Origin: Ophthalmolycus amberensis
Taxonomy: Eukaryota; Chordata; Actinopteri; Perciformes; Zoarcidae
Direction of reading: 5' to 3'
Assembly: GCA_024529925.1 (NCBI GenBank)
Contig: JAFEUB010000812.1
Location: forward strand, 1,170,001 to 1,234,000
DNA length: 64,000 nucleotides
A program made the translations under genes and the position numbers. Below, piece by piece: positions 24,367-35,529 of this stretch (its first letter is position 1; each line of letters opens with the position of its first letter). The notes below the pieces were generated by a model. It searched no databases. It saw only the letters and a list, made by a program, of their open reading frames with translations, and was not told the DNA's origin.

Positions 24367-25650
24367 GCGCCCCACAAAACAAGCCACACAGACATAAATA
24401 AGCAATGCATACATAATACAGCATTTCAGCTCTGAGAACATTTCTACTGTCACCACCTCCTGCTCCAACAATGTCAAAAAATCACCATCAGAGAAGTCAG
24501 GTCTGTGGCAGCTGTAGCTCTGAATACCGCTACTGAAGAGAACTGTGGCGGCTCTCAAATGGCCATGAAGTCACGCTGCAAAGTAGTGCGTCTTCCCCCA
24601 ACATTAATGACGACCAATCAAAACATAGCTCTCTTTTTAAACTATTAGGCTTCACTGTTTGTTTGCTGGATGCAGTCTGAATTGAGCGTCTCTTCGTCAT
24701 TATGTCGGTGACGAGAAGAACGCTGCCGTCTGGCGTTACGGTGGTTTTCCCAACTTGCCGCCGTAGCTTTTCGTGTAACCGTAAACCCACTGAGAGGGAA
24801 ACAATACAGGAGCTGATTTCACTGGTATCTGAGTTCTCTGATTGATGAACGTCTGTAACCAAGCAGATTTATTGTTCCACGGAGGAGGATGTCACACCTC
24901 TGCATGTTTGAGCTCTGGCACTGTTGTTGTCGTCAGTGCCGCTCACAGCTGCTCTTTTCCCTGAATTGGAGCGTCGTGTGTCCTTTTTGATTCCGGCTTC
25001 GCTTGAACGTAGACTGGTAAACGAGGTCATGTTGCAGCCGCGTGCGACCCGTGAGAGTATAGACATGGTGGCGAACAATACCAAAAAAAAACAATCCAGC
25101 TACAGCTTACCGCTCAATCGAACACTGCTGTCCTCAGAAACGACATTTCTACGATCACCATTGATGTCAAAAGAGCATTGGTTTGGCCATCACGTCTCTA
25201 CAAATGCCTCCAATGTTCTTTGTGACATATTTCTTTGCAACTTCTGCTGAAAAGAACCCTTTGAAAAAGTCAGACAGAGAAAAACAGGGATGCTGCAGTT
25301 AGAAATTGTAGCGTAACCTGATAAAGAGGCGACATGTGAATCACACCTGTGTCTGGGATTCTGTGGCCGCCCTAATGGCCCATCATTTCTAAAACTCTGA
25401 GAGTCTCCTACTTTCTCTGTCATTGGAAGTGCCCCGGAAAATGATTTTTTTTTTAATAGAGTTGAAGCCTGACTCACAGTTACTGAGCGGCACGCGGCCC
25501 AGGATGAAGTACACCCCTGTGCACTGTTCTCTTTGTATACTTTTTCATTAAAGTGAGCAAAAGGATCTCTTACAATTTGAAACCAAATGTTCTACAGAGA
25601 AAGTTCCAGCAGCCGCAATTTTCCCCAGAGACGAGATTCCGTTATATATC

Positions 25651-25674
25651 GGGGGGGGGGGGGGGGGGGGGGGG
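25651..25674. repeat. poly-G tract
   Basis: Twenty-four consecutive G following TATATATC. Confidence 0.95.
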
Positions 25675-25854
25675 AGAGAATGTCTCCCTGGCTGCTCGTT
25701 CCATCTGCTTCTCATTATTCCACAGAAAATAGTGGGTGGTCACGAGTCATCGGGTGCTCCAATATATGCAATGGATGCTTAAATCGGGTCTCGACATCTA
25801 TTCGTTTTTCTTTCATCACACAAAATGAATATTACACGATGAGTTGTCTCCCGC

Positions 25855-25954
25855 GCAGTCAGGTGAAATGATCTTGCAGTCAGGTGAAATGATCTTGCAG
25901 TCAGGTGAAATGATCTTGCAGTCAGGTGAAATGATCTTGCAGTCAGGTGAAATG
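25855..25954. repeat. 21-bp minisatellite, 4.8 copies
   Basis: Unit GCAGTCAGGTGAAATGATCTT repeated without a mismatch from 25855; the fifth copy stops after 16 bases. The perfect identity suggests recent expansion. There are no unique spacers, so it is not a CRISPR-type array. Confidence 0.97.
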
Positions 25955-26784
25955 TTTCGCCATTTGGATACAAACTGAACTACCGGGTCCTGTGAGTCGG
26001 TACGAGTGACCGGAGAGACCAGATACACGTGTAATGAATTGAGCCACAACGCCGTCCGATTGCAACGTCCTTTAATGGAACAACAGCATTCTCAGAATGT
26101 CTCATGTCATTGCTGAAGGATAAATGTTAGGCCTTTCTTTAAAAAGGTCCCTGTCACTCCCCCCCCCCACCCCCACCCTGTTGTTTTATGTCATTCTCCT
26201 CCTGCATGCACACGAGGATGCCATTCACGCCACCAGTCCAGTAAAAAACACATATCGACTGCATCGGGCCATGCCTTTCAAATCTCCCATTCAGTCATCG
26301 TCAAGTCAATACACCGTAGGAATCACACTGTCAACACAGGAGAACAAAATGTGTCGTGATGAAAGCACTGCCACTAATATTGTAATTTGAAATAAATGAA
26401 TACTTCAGTTACGAGTCATGAGCTTTCCCTCGTGTCTGCATGCAAGCGAATGAACGCAACGCTCGCTTGGCCGTAACCACAAACAAACTATGACAAATAA
26501 TTGCTGACAGCATGCTGGCTGCTGCAGAACGGTGTTACTGTAAACACTTTGTCATGAGCATCACATCAACAGCAGAGGACGTTGACGGTAGGTGGACAGT
26601 TTCAGCCAGGGAGGAGGACTTTCAGCCCCTTTTGCTGTAGCGGGTTTCTCTTAATATTTACAAGTGTCGATGCAATGTGTGTGTGTGTGTGTATTTAACA
26701 TTCCAACTGACAGAGACGCGCAGCCTCGGGGCAAAAGCAGCAGACCAACTCAGTAAGGAGTGTACCAGAATCCCCTGGATCAAG

Positions 26785-26790
26785 AACACA

Positions 26791-26841
<51 letters not shown>
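26785..26841. repeat. (CA)n microsatellite
   Basis: CA array of about 57 bp with one CCC interruption near its start; a short TG run lies at 26676-26691. Confidence 0.95.
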
Positions 26842-26849
<8 letters not shown>

Positions 26850-27963
26850 TTATGACTCGAGGCCACCCACCAATTCTGAGCTGCAAGGCTGAGAGGGAAA
26901 AGACCTTGAAGGGGTGAAACAACACCACAGCCGTGTCCAGAGGATTAAATATCTAAATTCTGCATAATACACCTAACATGCTGCACGTATTATGTACTGC
27001 ATGTCTCAAAATCATTTTTTCCTGCAAATATGTGCAGAAAAAAAGGCGGAAGCACCAACATAATGTCGCTTATTCCAGATGTTTTTAGGGTAAGAGAAGG
27101 GGTAGTTTACCTCAGTCCAGATCCCCAAAACAGGTTTGCCAAATGTAAAGGTCATAGTATATAGTTATTCCTTATGGTTATAGATGGTTTGATCAATAAT
27201 GTCAGACATATTGTAATATCTCTTCTTATGCCAGCTATCGAGAGTTACGGCGAAAGTAATTTTTTATAGACACATATGTTTAGTGTCTGCATAATCTGTC
27301 AGTGTTGGCAGGCTCACCAGAGAAGGACAAAGCTAAAAAAGCTATAAAAAAAAAATGTCCCTCTCTGAAATTAATGTTCGGTATAAACTGACAATAATTC
27401 AGTTGGATTTCTAGAATTCACTTAGTCCACTTTTACTCAAAGGAATAATAAATCACAGGGTCCTCACGGTTATTTTTTGTGTGTGTAAATGAACACATCC
27501 GGTGAGTGAATCTGCTAAACCTTTTGAAAATTCCTCCCCGAGTCGGTATTTCATAACTCACTCCCGAGATAAACAGATGGCGGATGCAAGATTGTTGGTA
27601 ATGTCAGCGGCAGATGATGAAGGTTAGACGTCTAGAATACAACTTTCTGCAAATACATCTGTAATATCTTTTACGCTTGATGATACATTGGTGCAAACTG
27701 ATAAAACTGACGGGTCTGATTTGTTGGATGTTCGTGATTCGAGTACACAGATATTCTCAAACCTAATTTTTCAGCAAGGACTCTTCGTTTTAAGTCTTCT
27801 GGGAGTCTTGTCTTATCTACCGAAATGACAGTTTTCATCTGGCCACAGCAGATCCTTGCGTACGGGTGCATGTTATTGAAATATTTTAGCTATACGCCGA
27901 TATGAATCCGCCAGTATTCGTTTGTTGCAGATATCATATCAGTGTTTACAGGTGTGTCAGCTG

Positions 27964-28088
27964 ATTAGGCCTGTCACAATAATTACTACATTTACTTATG
28001 GTATGGTGAATGGACTTCATCATATTTACGTTATTGACTTATCGTGCCATATATGGACATGCGCTCAATAGTTTTTTACATTATTGAC
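27964..28088 (+). repeat. older interspersed repeat with tandem units, 5' part
   Basis: After 'aggcctgtcacaataatta' comes a tandem unit starting TTATTGACTTATCGT and containing GGACATG..CTCAATA (28031-28080). A second unit starts at 28081 but is cut after TTATTGAC by the solo LTR and resumes at 28731. I remember similar tandem units in other fish; the class is unknown. Confidence 0.55.
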
Positions 28089-28725
28089 TGTAACGACGCA
28101 CCGCCGTTACTTAGATCACGGATAGTGTGTGAGATGGAGTCAAGGAGAACACAAGTTATTGAATGTATTTATTGTTGGATGGTGGATGCTGGGAGCCATG
28201 TGCACAGCTAGGACACAGAGCTGGTCCTAAATATAATGCAACAACTTACCTCTGCCTGTTTCCTCTTCCCAGGGTGTTCGGGCACAATACTTCCCCGGGG
28301 GCTCGAGCACCCATTTATAGTTCCGGGAAATACCAACTACAGGAAGCGGGTAGGGGGAAGTGAAAATATGTGTTGCTGTGTTTAGTTAGATAAATGATGG
28401 TGTTTCTAATTTACTTTATTTATAGGCATTATAATTAGATGTGAATTATTATAGATACTTGTGGTAAAATCAGGTAAATATTTATTATACAGATATGGTT
28501 AGAAATAGATTTACCTGTAGATGGTAGGGCTGGTCCAATTAGATGGACCAGGTGTATATAAGGGCCTCATTTTGTTTGCGTGAAAAGGGTTAGTGGAAGC
28601 AACTAGACACTGGTGTCAACGTTGGTGCGATGGTCGACTTTAAAAAATAAAAGAAGCTTCTTCTGAAACCTCTCTGGACTCCTGAACTGTTCATTTAACT
28701 CCATGGCCACTCGGGCATCTTTACA
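28089..28725 (+). mobile_element. solo LTR of an LTR retroelement, 637 bp
   Basis: Begins TGTAAC and ends TTTACA (inverted TGTAA/TTACA termini) and is flanked by the 5-bp direct repeat TTGAC (28084-28088 and 28726-28730). Inside, in order: CCAAT at 28535-28539, TATATAAG at 28555-28562, and AATAAA at 28646-28651, as expected for U3, R and U5 in + orientation. No second LTR, primer-binding site or internal genes follow, so this is most simply a solo LTR left by LTR-LTR recombination. Gypsy-like or endogenous-retrovirus-like origin cannot be decided from the LTR alone. Removing it restores the second host tandem unit (TTATTGAC/TTATCGT), which confirms both ends. Confidence 0.85.
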
Positions 28726-28775
28726 TTGACTTATCGTACGTTTTTTTGGACATGGCCTCAATAATGTCTGCTGCC
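28726..28775 (+). repeat. older interspersed repeat, 3' part after LTR
   Basis: Continuation of the interrupted tandem unit: the target duplication TTGAC, then TTATCGTACG and GGACATGGCCTCAATAATG, aligning with the unit at 28031-28080. Confidence 0.55.
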
Positions 28776-29254
28776 CTTGATATCGCTCGCTGTGCAGGCT
28801 TTCCCCCACCGTTAGAAGACTTGAGCGTTGCGCTGACATTTTGGTAAACAGCCCTGTTTTTTATGCGACTTTTTTTTAAGGATATTTATCATTTTCTTTT
28901 CCACAATCCAATTTCTAAATTTCTTTAGGAGTGAAGTTCATTGCTGTTTTAAAGGGTGTACTTGCATTATTATGCTGTTATATTATCATTACATAATAAT
29001 AATCTCATCTCAGCACGCACGTGTCCCTTTCGCTGGACGAAAACCGACTACGTCTATTCTGAGTTTAAGGCCTCGAGCCCGCGAGAAGCGCATCCTGACG
29101 CAGCCGCGTCCCACCTCCGTGTACACGACGGTGTAAGGAAGACCAAAACATCTTCCTCCACCGACCATTACCGCTAGACTACGGACGACACGTGTCTTAG
29201 CCGACGTTGGAAACCACAGGCCCTCCTCTCTGCAGCGAGGACGGTCGAACCAGC

Positions 29255-29311
29255 AGCCGCTAACCAGCCGCTCTGACTAGCCGCTCATTAGCCGCTCACT
29301 AGCCGCTCATC
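29255..29311. repeat. 11-13 bp tandem repeat (AGCCGCT core)
   Basis: Five AGCCGCT cores start at 29255, 29266, 29279, 29290 and 29301. Confidence 0.85.
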
Positions 29312-29922
29312 AGCGACGCCGAATCAGACGCTTTTCTTTTTCTTCCGGGAGGAAGAAAACCATTCATCGACCACCACTCGACAACGTTGTCAAAACGCAT
29401 CTCAGAGTAAGGGTCTCGGTGTCTGGGCGTAGTTTAGCTTAAATTAACTTAAGTTTAATTCAGGCCATTCAGTTATATGTTATTATTCCCGTGTTTTTGT
29501 CGTGTTAAAGTCATTGTTTTCGTTGCTGAGAGATTGCGCAATCGTCGACGGAGCTCAGAAGCCCGTCCCATTGTGCGTTTCCTGTTTGATTGTTTGCTCT
29601 TTGGGATTTCTTTGATTTTCATTTGTTCTGGCTCTTTCCTTGAATCAATTCTGTGAGTGGAGTGTGGAACCGCCACTGTCGAGCACAAGTGTCGTTAGTT
29701 CGCGACGCGACAAACGGCAGCTTGTGTAAGACACGCTCGGCGACCCTCACTTCCACTACGACGCGACACCGCACGCAGAAACTCTGATTCCTCTCTCTCT
29801 GCCTTTTATTCCTCTTGGTTTCCGTAATCTACACACACATAGAGCTCCGGATTGTGGGTGAAAACGCTCACCTATTGTTCTAACTCACGTGTGCGCCGTC
29901 ACACGTGATCACATACAGCCGA

Positions 29923-29938
29923 CCCCCCCCCCCCCCCC
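29923..29938. repeat. poly-C tract
   Basis: Sixteen consecutive C directly before the 85-bp duplication. Confidence 0.95.
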
Positions 29939-29966
29939 ACCGCCATTTTGTCTAAGTCACTCGACT

Positions 29967-29980
29967 ACGCCATCTGGTGG
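29967..29980 (-). promoter_or_regulatory. CTCF-like core, tandem unit 1
   Basis: The - strand reads CCACCAGATGGCGT, matching the CTCF core consensus except the last base. A YY1-like AAAATGGCG (- strand of 29941-29949) lies in the same unit. Confidence 0.4.
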
Positions 29981-30051
29981 TAGGTTTTAACTATAGCTCT
30001 GTAAGACCCCCCTTTTCCCCCCCACCGCCATTTTGTCTAAGTCACTCGACT

Positions 30052-30065
30052 ACGCCATCTGGTGG
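30052..30065 (-). promoter_or_regulatory. CTCF-like core, tandem unit 2
   Basis: Identical CCACCAGATGGCGT on the - strand, 85 bp from the first, with its own YY1-like AAAATGGCG at 30026-30034. Confidence 0.4.
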
Positions 30066-31250
30066 TAGGTTTTAGCTATAGCGCTTTAAGGCTTTTCCCC
30101 TTTTTGTCTGCGTCACTCGACGCCGCCATCTTTGTAGTTTTTAGCGGTAGCTTTAAGCCCCCCTTCCTTTACATACACAGACCCATACACACACACACAC
30201 ATACTTGTATTACATACATCATCACCCATTTTATTCATTTGTTAGGTTAGGCATATAAAATTGTATGATAGCGTTGTTGGTTGTGATATTAATTGATCTG
30301 ATCACTTATTATTTCGATTTAATAAATTCTGTTATATTTTAAAGAGCAGTCGTTTGTGATTACTTGTGCATATTTGTGTAATAAGATCTGAATGTAGTGG
30401 CCTGTGTACGAACTTAAACCTTTACTGTCACTTCGAATGCATAGTCGCACACGACTATTGACATTACGAGTGGCCACTAATTATGAGACTTAGTTTATCG
30501 TTTGGTTATTAGTCCCTGTTTACAGGGTGGTGCCCCGTTATTATTAATAATCATTAATAATTGTTACTTACATTAATAATTCTATTGATGTCAAGAATTC
30601 AGTTTCTTAAATGCTGATAACCCAAACACGCCCCTCTACGTTCCCAACAGGGTCGTTTAACTCAAATTACAAAAGAAGAGGTAATGCAGTTGTGTTTTTA
30701 TGTGCCCAGGTTTTGAGATAACTGTCTCTGAAGCTTCTTCTTCAACTCCACCGTAATGGCAGAAAAGGACCTTTCATTTCCCTCCCTGTAATAAGCAGTT
30801 AAACTCTCCAGATTCAGTGCCCCATATCGCTATTTTCCAAGCTACTATCTAGCATGGGAAAAAATGGAAGAACCAGTGTTGTGAGATCTCCCACTGAATG
30901 GTAAAGGGGGAGCAGTTTCCCAACACAGCCTTAGTGAAAGCAAACCAATTAGCTGTAAATAACAGCTAAACACACCTTTCAAATGTCTTTTAGTCCTCAG
31001 GATCTTAATATTGTTCCAACTGAAACCTTTAATCCAGATTACAAAGATTTGTTATCTGGAAAACCAGTTGCAGGCTCCTAACAGTTCCTGTGATGTCCAG
31101 GAAAATCGTTTTGCACAGCCGGTCGGGTCTCTTCCCACAGCCAGATCAGAGGGGACCCTGTGGTTCTCTGCATTATTACAGTGCTGGGCTCCGTCCAACA
31201 CATACTGAGGGAAAACAACATGAGCCAGACTTAATCATTGACAGTCCCCA

Positions 31251-31273
31251 CCCCCCCCCCCCCCCCCCCCCCC
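31251..31273. repeat. poly-C tract
   Basis: Twenty-three consecutive C. Confidence 0.95.
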
Positions 31274-32828
31274 GCACAGCTGCTCAGCCAGACTCCTCCT
31301 CCTCCCCCCCAGCGTGATTCATAAAGGAGAAGTTAAAAAAAGACTCACCTTTCAAATAAAACATCTGCACAGCACCAGGTTATGCCTCTGCAGCTGGTTT
31401 GGGGTCCTGTATTATTCCACCGACTCCTGCTTTCACTGACCTGGAGAAACACCTGATTAACTTTCACAATTCCTTTAAATCCCGTGATAATTAAGGTCTT
31501 TAGATTTCTTCATCCTTATTAATCAAGAAACAAGACAGAACTTCTATTCGTTATTTATTTCTCTCGGACAGCTGTTTTGACATCCTTGTTTCTATATATT
31601 CTTTTACGAACCCTATTTAGTTTCAGAGGTGTCTTTCTGATAGCCTGATAATAACAAGATATAAAGCTAATCAGACACAACTTTCACAAATAGTTCACCG
31701 ATTAACGCACCATGTCTGAGGATTTTACAAAGACGGACAATTTGTTTTTAAATGTTTTAGAACCAGTAGGTCCTAAAAATATTTTTTTTGCCAGCCAAAT
31801 TCTATGAAAAAAGACGCTTGTGGACACAAATCACTCGACCCACTCACCAGCTTAGTAACATTGGTCGTCCATTTGGAACTGTAACACTAAATGAGTTGCC
31901 TGAATAGAGGAAAGCGGCAGCAACATGTGTCTGAAGATGACCTTTAACAGTTAGCTGTGCAGCACAAACTGGAGAAAAACACTGCCACGGTTGTTGGATT
32001 TATTATCCTCTCAATTCCAAATGAAGCCGACATGTCTGGGAAGGTGTCGCAAGTCTTTTCACCAGCCCCCCTTTTCATATATTTGACAGTAAGGCCTTGT
32101 TGTGGCCCTGAGTCGAACCTGCCTCTTTCTCATTATTACAAAATGATTCTCCACCTTATAGATACATCTATATTGAATTCATACTGCACTGTTTTCAATT
32201 CTTACATATTTTTCACTGAAAGATACCATGAACTTTAAAAAGGAGTTGGTTAGTGAGAGCATATTTCTTTTCCACAGCTTTGAAGCTCCCAGACACCAGA
32301 GGTTCTTCCTTCTTCGGCTGCAAGATTAATCTTTTATTTATTTGTGCTTTAGCATTGATTTTGTTTGTACGATCTTACCTGCCCTGATTATACATTGGTG
32401 TGGTTGCACAGTGTTGTGGTGATTCTTCTTTGACCTGTTGGAAGAAGCAGTTTGTGTCTGTGCACGTCCACATAATATATGTGCAGTTAAAACATTTTCA
32501 CACGATACTCTGAAGCACTAATATATCCTTTGCAGCATGCGATGAGACCACGGGCTGCTGTGTGTCTACATGTGTTTTCACACGTCGGTACTATACGCTT
32601 ACATTGGGCTGCTTAGCTTCTGAAGACCTGACTACGGTTGTAAAGGAGCTCCTCTCCCACTCAGCTGAATCATTCGTTTTCATAAACAGTCATGACAACC
32701 GAGCTTCACACTCATTGATGTTTATTCACAAAAGGACACCGTGGAATAGATGTTGAACTTGATTTGAGATCTGCCGTGACACGGTTAACATGCTATATTC
32801 CCTGAAGTTCATCTCACTATAAAGCAAC

Positions 32829-32853
32829 GGGGGGGGGGGGGGGGGGGGGGGGG
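32829..32853. repeat. poly-G tract
   Basis: Twenty-five consecutive G. Confidence 0.95.
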
Positions 32854-33400
32854 CGTATTGCTCGGGGACACAAGGACCTGCCGTGTTGACGATTGTGCAA
32901 TGTGGCCACATGGTGGCGCTATAACTAACTTCAGGTTTTGGACTGTAACTTTTGAACCGTAAATCTCAGAAACAAGAGTCGCCATTTTGAATCGTGTCCA
33001 AACATGATTTTACGCTACTCCTCCTAAGAATGTTGAGCAATCATCTTTGGAACGTAACGGAAAGTTTTGCTTTGGAATTTGCCACAGCTGGCCATCAAAG
33101 TTTGCTTGAATTGTGTGGGAAGGGTCTACTCCATATGACTGAAACAATGTGAACGCTTTGTCCTTTTGCAACCACATTTGGTGGACAGTTGGTGTAGATA
33201 TGATGCATGAGTGAGCATGACCGACAGTTGGCGCTGTATCAGCATCATCTAACTATTAATCAGGACATTTCCGTCTGTCCCTATGTCCGTCTGTGGTTTT
33301 CCACTTGCCATGTACTCTTAAAGAGTATTGCTGGGGACCCGAGGACGTGCATTGTCGAAGTTGGGGCAATTTGGACAATGTTCAATCAACTTTGAATGAA
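32854..33400. other. possible transposon-derived stretch
   Basis: Phrases such as GGTGGCGCTATAAC and TTGGCGCTGTATCAGC and the 'gtcgccattttgaatcgtg' block recall dispersed fish repeats, but there is only one copy here and no ends were found. No gene is seen. Confidence 0.25.
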
Positions 33401-35505
33401 TAAGCGACAGCGCTCTGTTCCGCAGTGGGGGCGGGGCTTCAGGGCTCTGCGGACTTCACTTCCCTGGAGTTGTCGAGCGCCGAGCGGCTCTCAAAGGGTG
33501 CTGCAAGCAGCTCTACCGGAGGCCGGGCAGGTACCCGCTCTGGACGGGCATATAATTGGTTTTACATATTATTTGGTAAGTGTTGACTGTGAGTTAACTT
33601 GATATGGTTGAAAGCTCAGGAAAAAGCCTACTAAATGGACCACTGAGTTGAGAGTATTTGTCACACGTACTGTACTCCTACTCTCAAGCTGAAAGTGTAG
33701 AAGGTTGCAGAAGCACTTCATTTTGGGATTTATTGCAGCCACAAACTGCATTTTAACAGGTATTATGTATTTTTCTTGTGCTGGAAGTAATAGTACCTTT
33801 ACCTGTCTACTCTGCAATGTTGCTCATATTTACCCACACAGCCTCACAACTGGCCGTAGGTGAAAAACAAGTCCAGCTTACCGTCCACAAAGCAAAGAGA
33901 AGGTCTGGGGTTGTTTTGTGCCTCGGGGAAGGTGAGTGTGCCGAGAATGTGGAACATAATCAGAAGGCAGAAGTTCTACTAAACTGTCTCTGAATAGATG
34001 TAAAGGTTTATTAGAACTTACTCCCAATAATAAAATGTCAAAAACTGATTAGTATCTGTTCTGGAGCTCCTGATCCAATCGCACACAATCCTCCTCAACA
34101 GACAGCGTCAGCTCAAGTCGTCTCAGAATCGTACCGTACTAAATCTCCATTGTTCTGAGCCCTTAAAGCATCTCTCATGGCTTAAAGGTTGAGATTGAAA
34201 GTTCATCCTCTATGTTGGAAAAGAAAACAAATGTCACTACAAGTTCCATTTGTAGCTCTTCTGGAGCTCTCAGTGGTACCACACTATCTTCCTTTTAATC
34301 TCTAATTATTACGTCCGTCATACAACCCAACATTGTTTTCTTTATTGTATCAGAGCAAAGATAAGGGCTTCTTAATTCATCAACGGGGCCACTGGCCTCC
34401 CCTGTGCAACGCATGTTGGAGAATAACACTGATTTTGAAAAAAGAGTGGGAGGGCAGGAGGAGTGGAAAGTAAAACAGGACAGAAAGAGGGAGGGACGTT
34501 TGGGTTAGAAGAGCTAAAGGATGTGGAGGTGTGTTGCTAGTTTGTTGCTAAGGTGTGGTGAAGACGGGAGCAAAGTTAATGAGAAAACGTCACTGTGCAG
34601 CAGTTCAACTTCATTACGAAGGAGACTCTTCAGATGTCTTCACTTGGTCGTGCCACTAAAAGCTGACGGGGACTAAAAAGGACTCCTGCAGTCTGTCTGA
34701 CTCTTTTGAATTCATCTTCTCGTCTTATTTGGTTCTTCCGTCACATCCTTGGCTGACTCAGCCAGTCAATGTACCACAACATTTGACAGAGTTGCTTTTA
34801 TGTCTTGGCAGATTATTAAAAAGATATGATGAATCCACATTCAAATACAGATAATAATGTAGGTCGTATGCCTCCGTATCCAAGATCTCTCTGTTCTGTT
34901 TGCTGTGGTTAGAACACATGAGATCTCAGTCCTTTGAACTGTCTGTGGTGGGGAATTGGAATATTTTCTCCATCTCTCCCTCCGTCTGTAATCTCATATG
35001 TATGAGCTGTGCTTGAGCTTTCGATCTCTTTTTCCCTCACTTGGTCTTTTTTCTTTTCACTTTCATCTCTGGCGATTCAAATGATGTTTCATTAGTTAGT
35101 TAGTTTTGTTGGTTTTCTTTCTCCCTCTCATCCGTCTCCTCTTTCTGTCGTTCTCCGGAGACTCTTCAGTTGATGAAAAGAACTGCCATCACACATTCCA
35201 TCCATTCAGTCACCTCGCAAGATGCTGTCGATGCACAATGTGTTGCTTTCTTATTTCAATGTTTGCAGATTGTGTGTGTCATACAGTATGTACGAGCTCA
35301 GGAGCTGTTCTCCCGATGTTTTTCATCCATTGAATAGAAGTGACTGTGGGATTTTTTTTCCGTAACGGTACAGACGTGCAAGCGGTGGAATGACTGGATG
35401 TAGAACTAAACCTATTGTGGATTATAAACAATCTAAAAGTTCCTGTCGGGCTGAATGCAAGCTCTAAAGTCCAGACTCTTTTGAACAAATCCACACATGC
35501 TCATA

Positions 35506-35529
35506 CCCCCCCCCCCCCCCCCCCCCCCC
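35506..35529. repeat. poly-C tract
   Basis: Twenty-four consecutive C; another run of 14 C lies at 35708-35721. Confidence 0.95.

Larger units (their letters stand above)
29941..30160. repeat. 85-bp tandem duplication plus degenerate third copy
   Basis: Units start at 29941 and 30026 (period 85) and are identical over their first 49 bp. A diverged third unit begins near 30101 (TTTTTGTCTGCGTCACTCGA). Each full unit starts with CGCCATTTTG and contains CGCCATCTGGTGG. Confidence 0.9.
28990..30660. other. CpG-containing block of uncertain origin
   Basis: About 1.7 kb richer in CpG than the surrounding intron. It contains an 11-13 bp tandem (29255-29311), a C-run, an 85-bp duplication (29941-30160) and, near 30.5 kb, a TTATTATTAATAATCATTAA stretch followed by 'aacccaaacacgcccctcta', which I associate with fish retroelement ends. 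No open frame of note. It could be a non-autonomous retroelement remnant, but no terminal repeats or target duplication were found. Confidence 0.3.

Noticed and set aside
25855..25954. CRISPR-like direct repeats
   Set aside because: The repeats abut each other with no spacers; this is a tandem minisatellite in a vertebrate genome.
28089..30660. Full-length LTR retroelement with the block to 30.66 kb as its interior
   Set aside because: The 5-bp duplication flanks the LTR directly on both sides, so the DNA after 28730 is outside the element; no second LTR or coding region was found.
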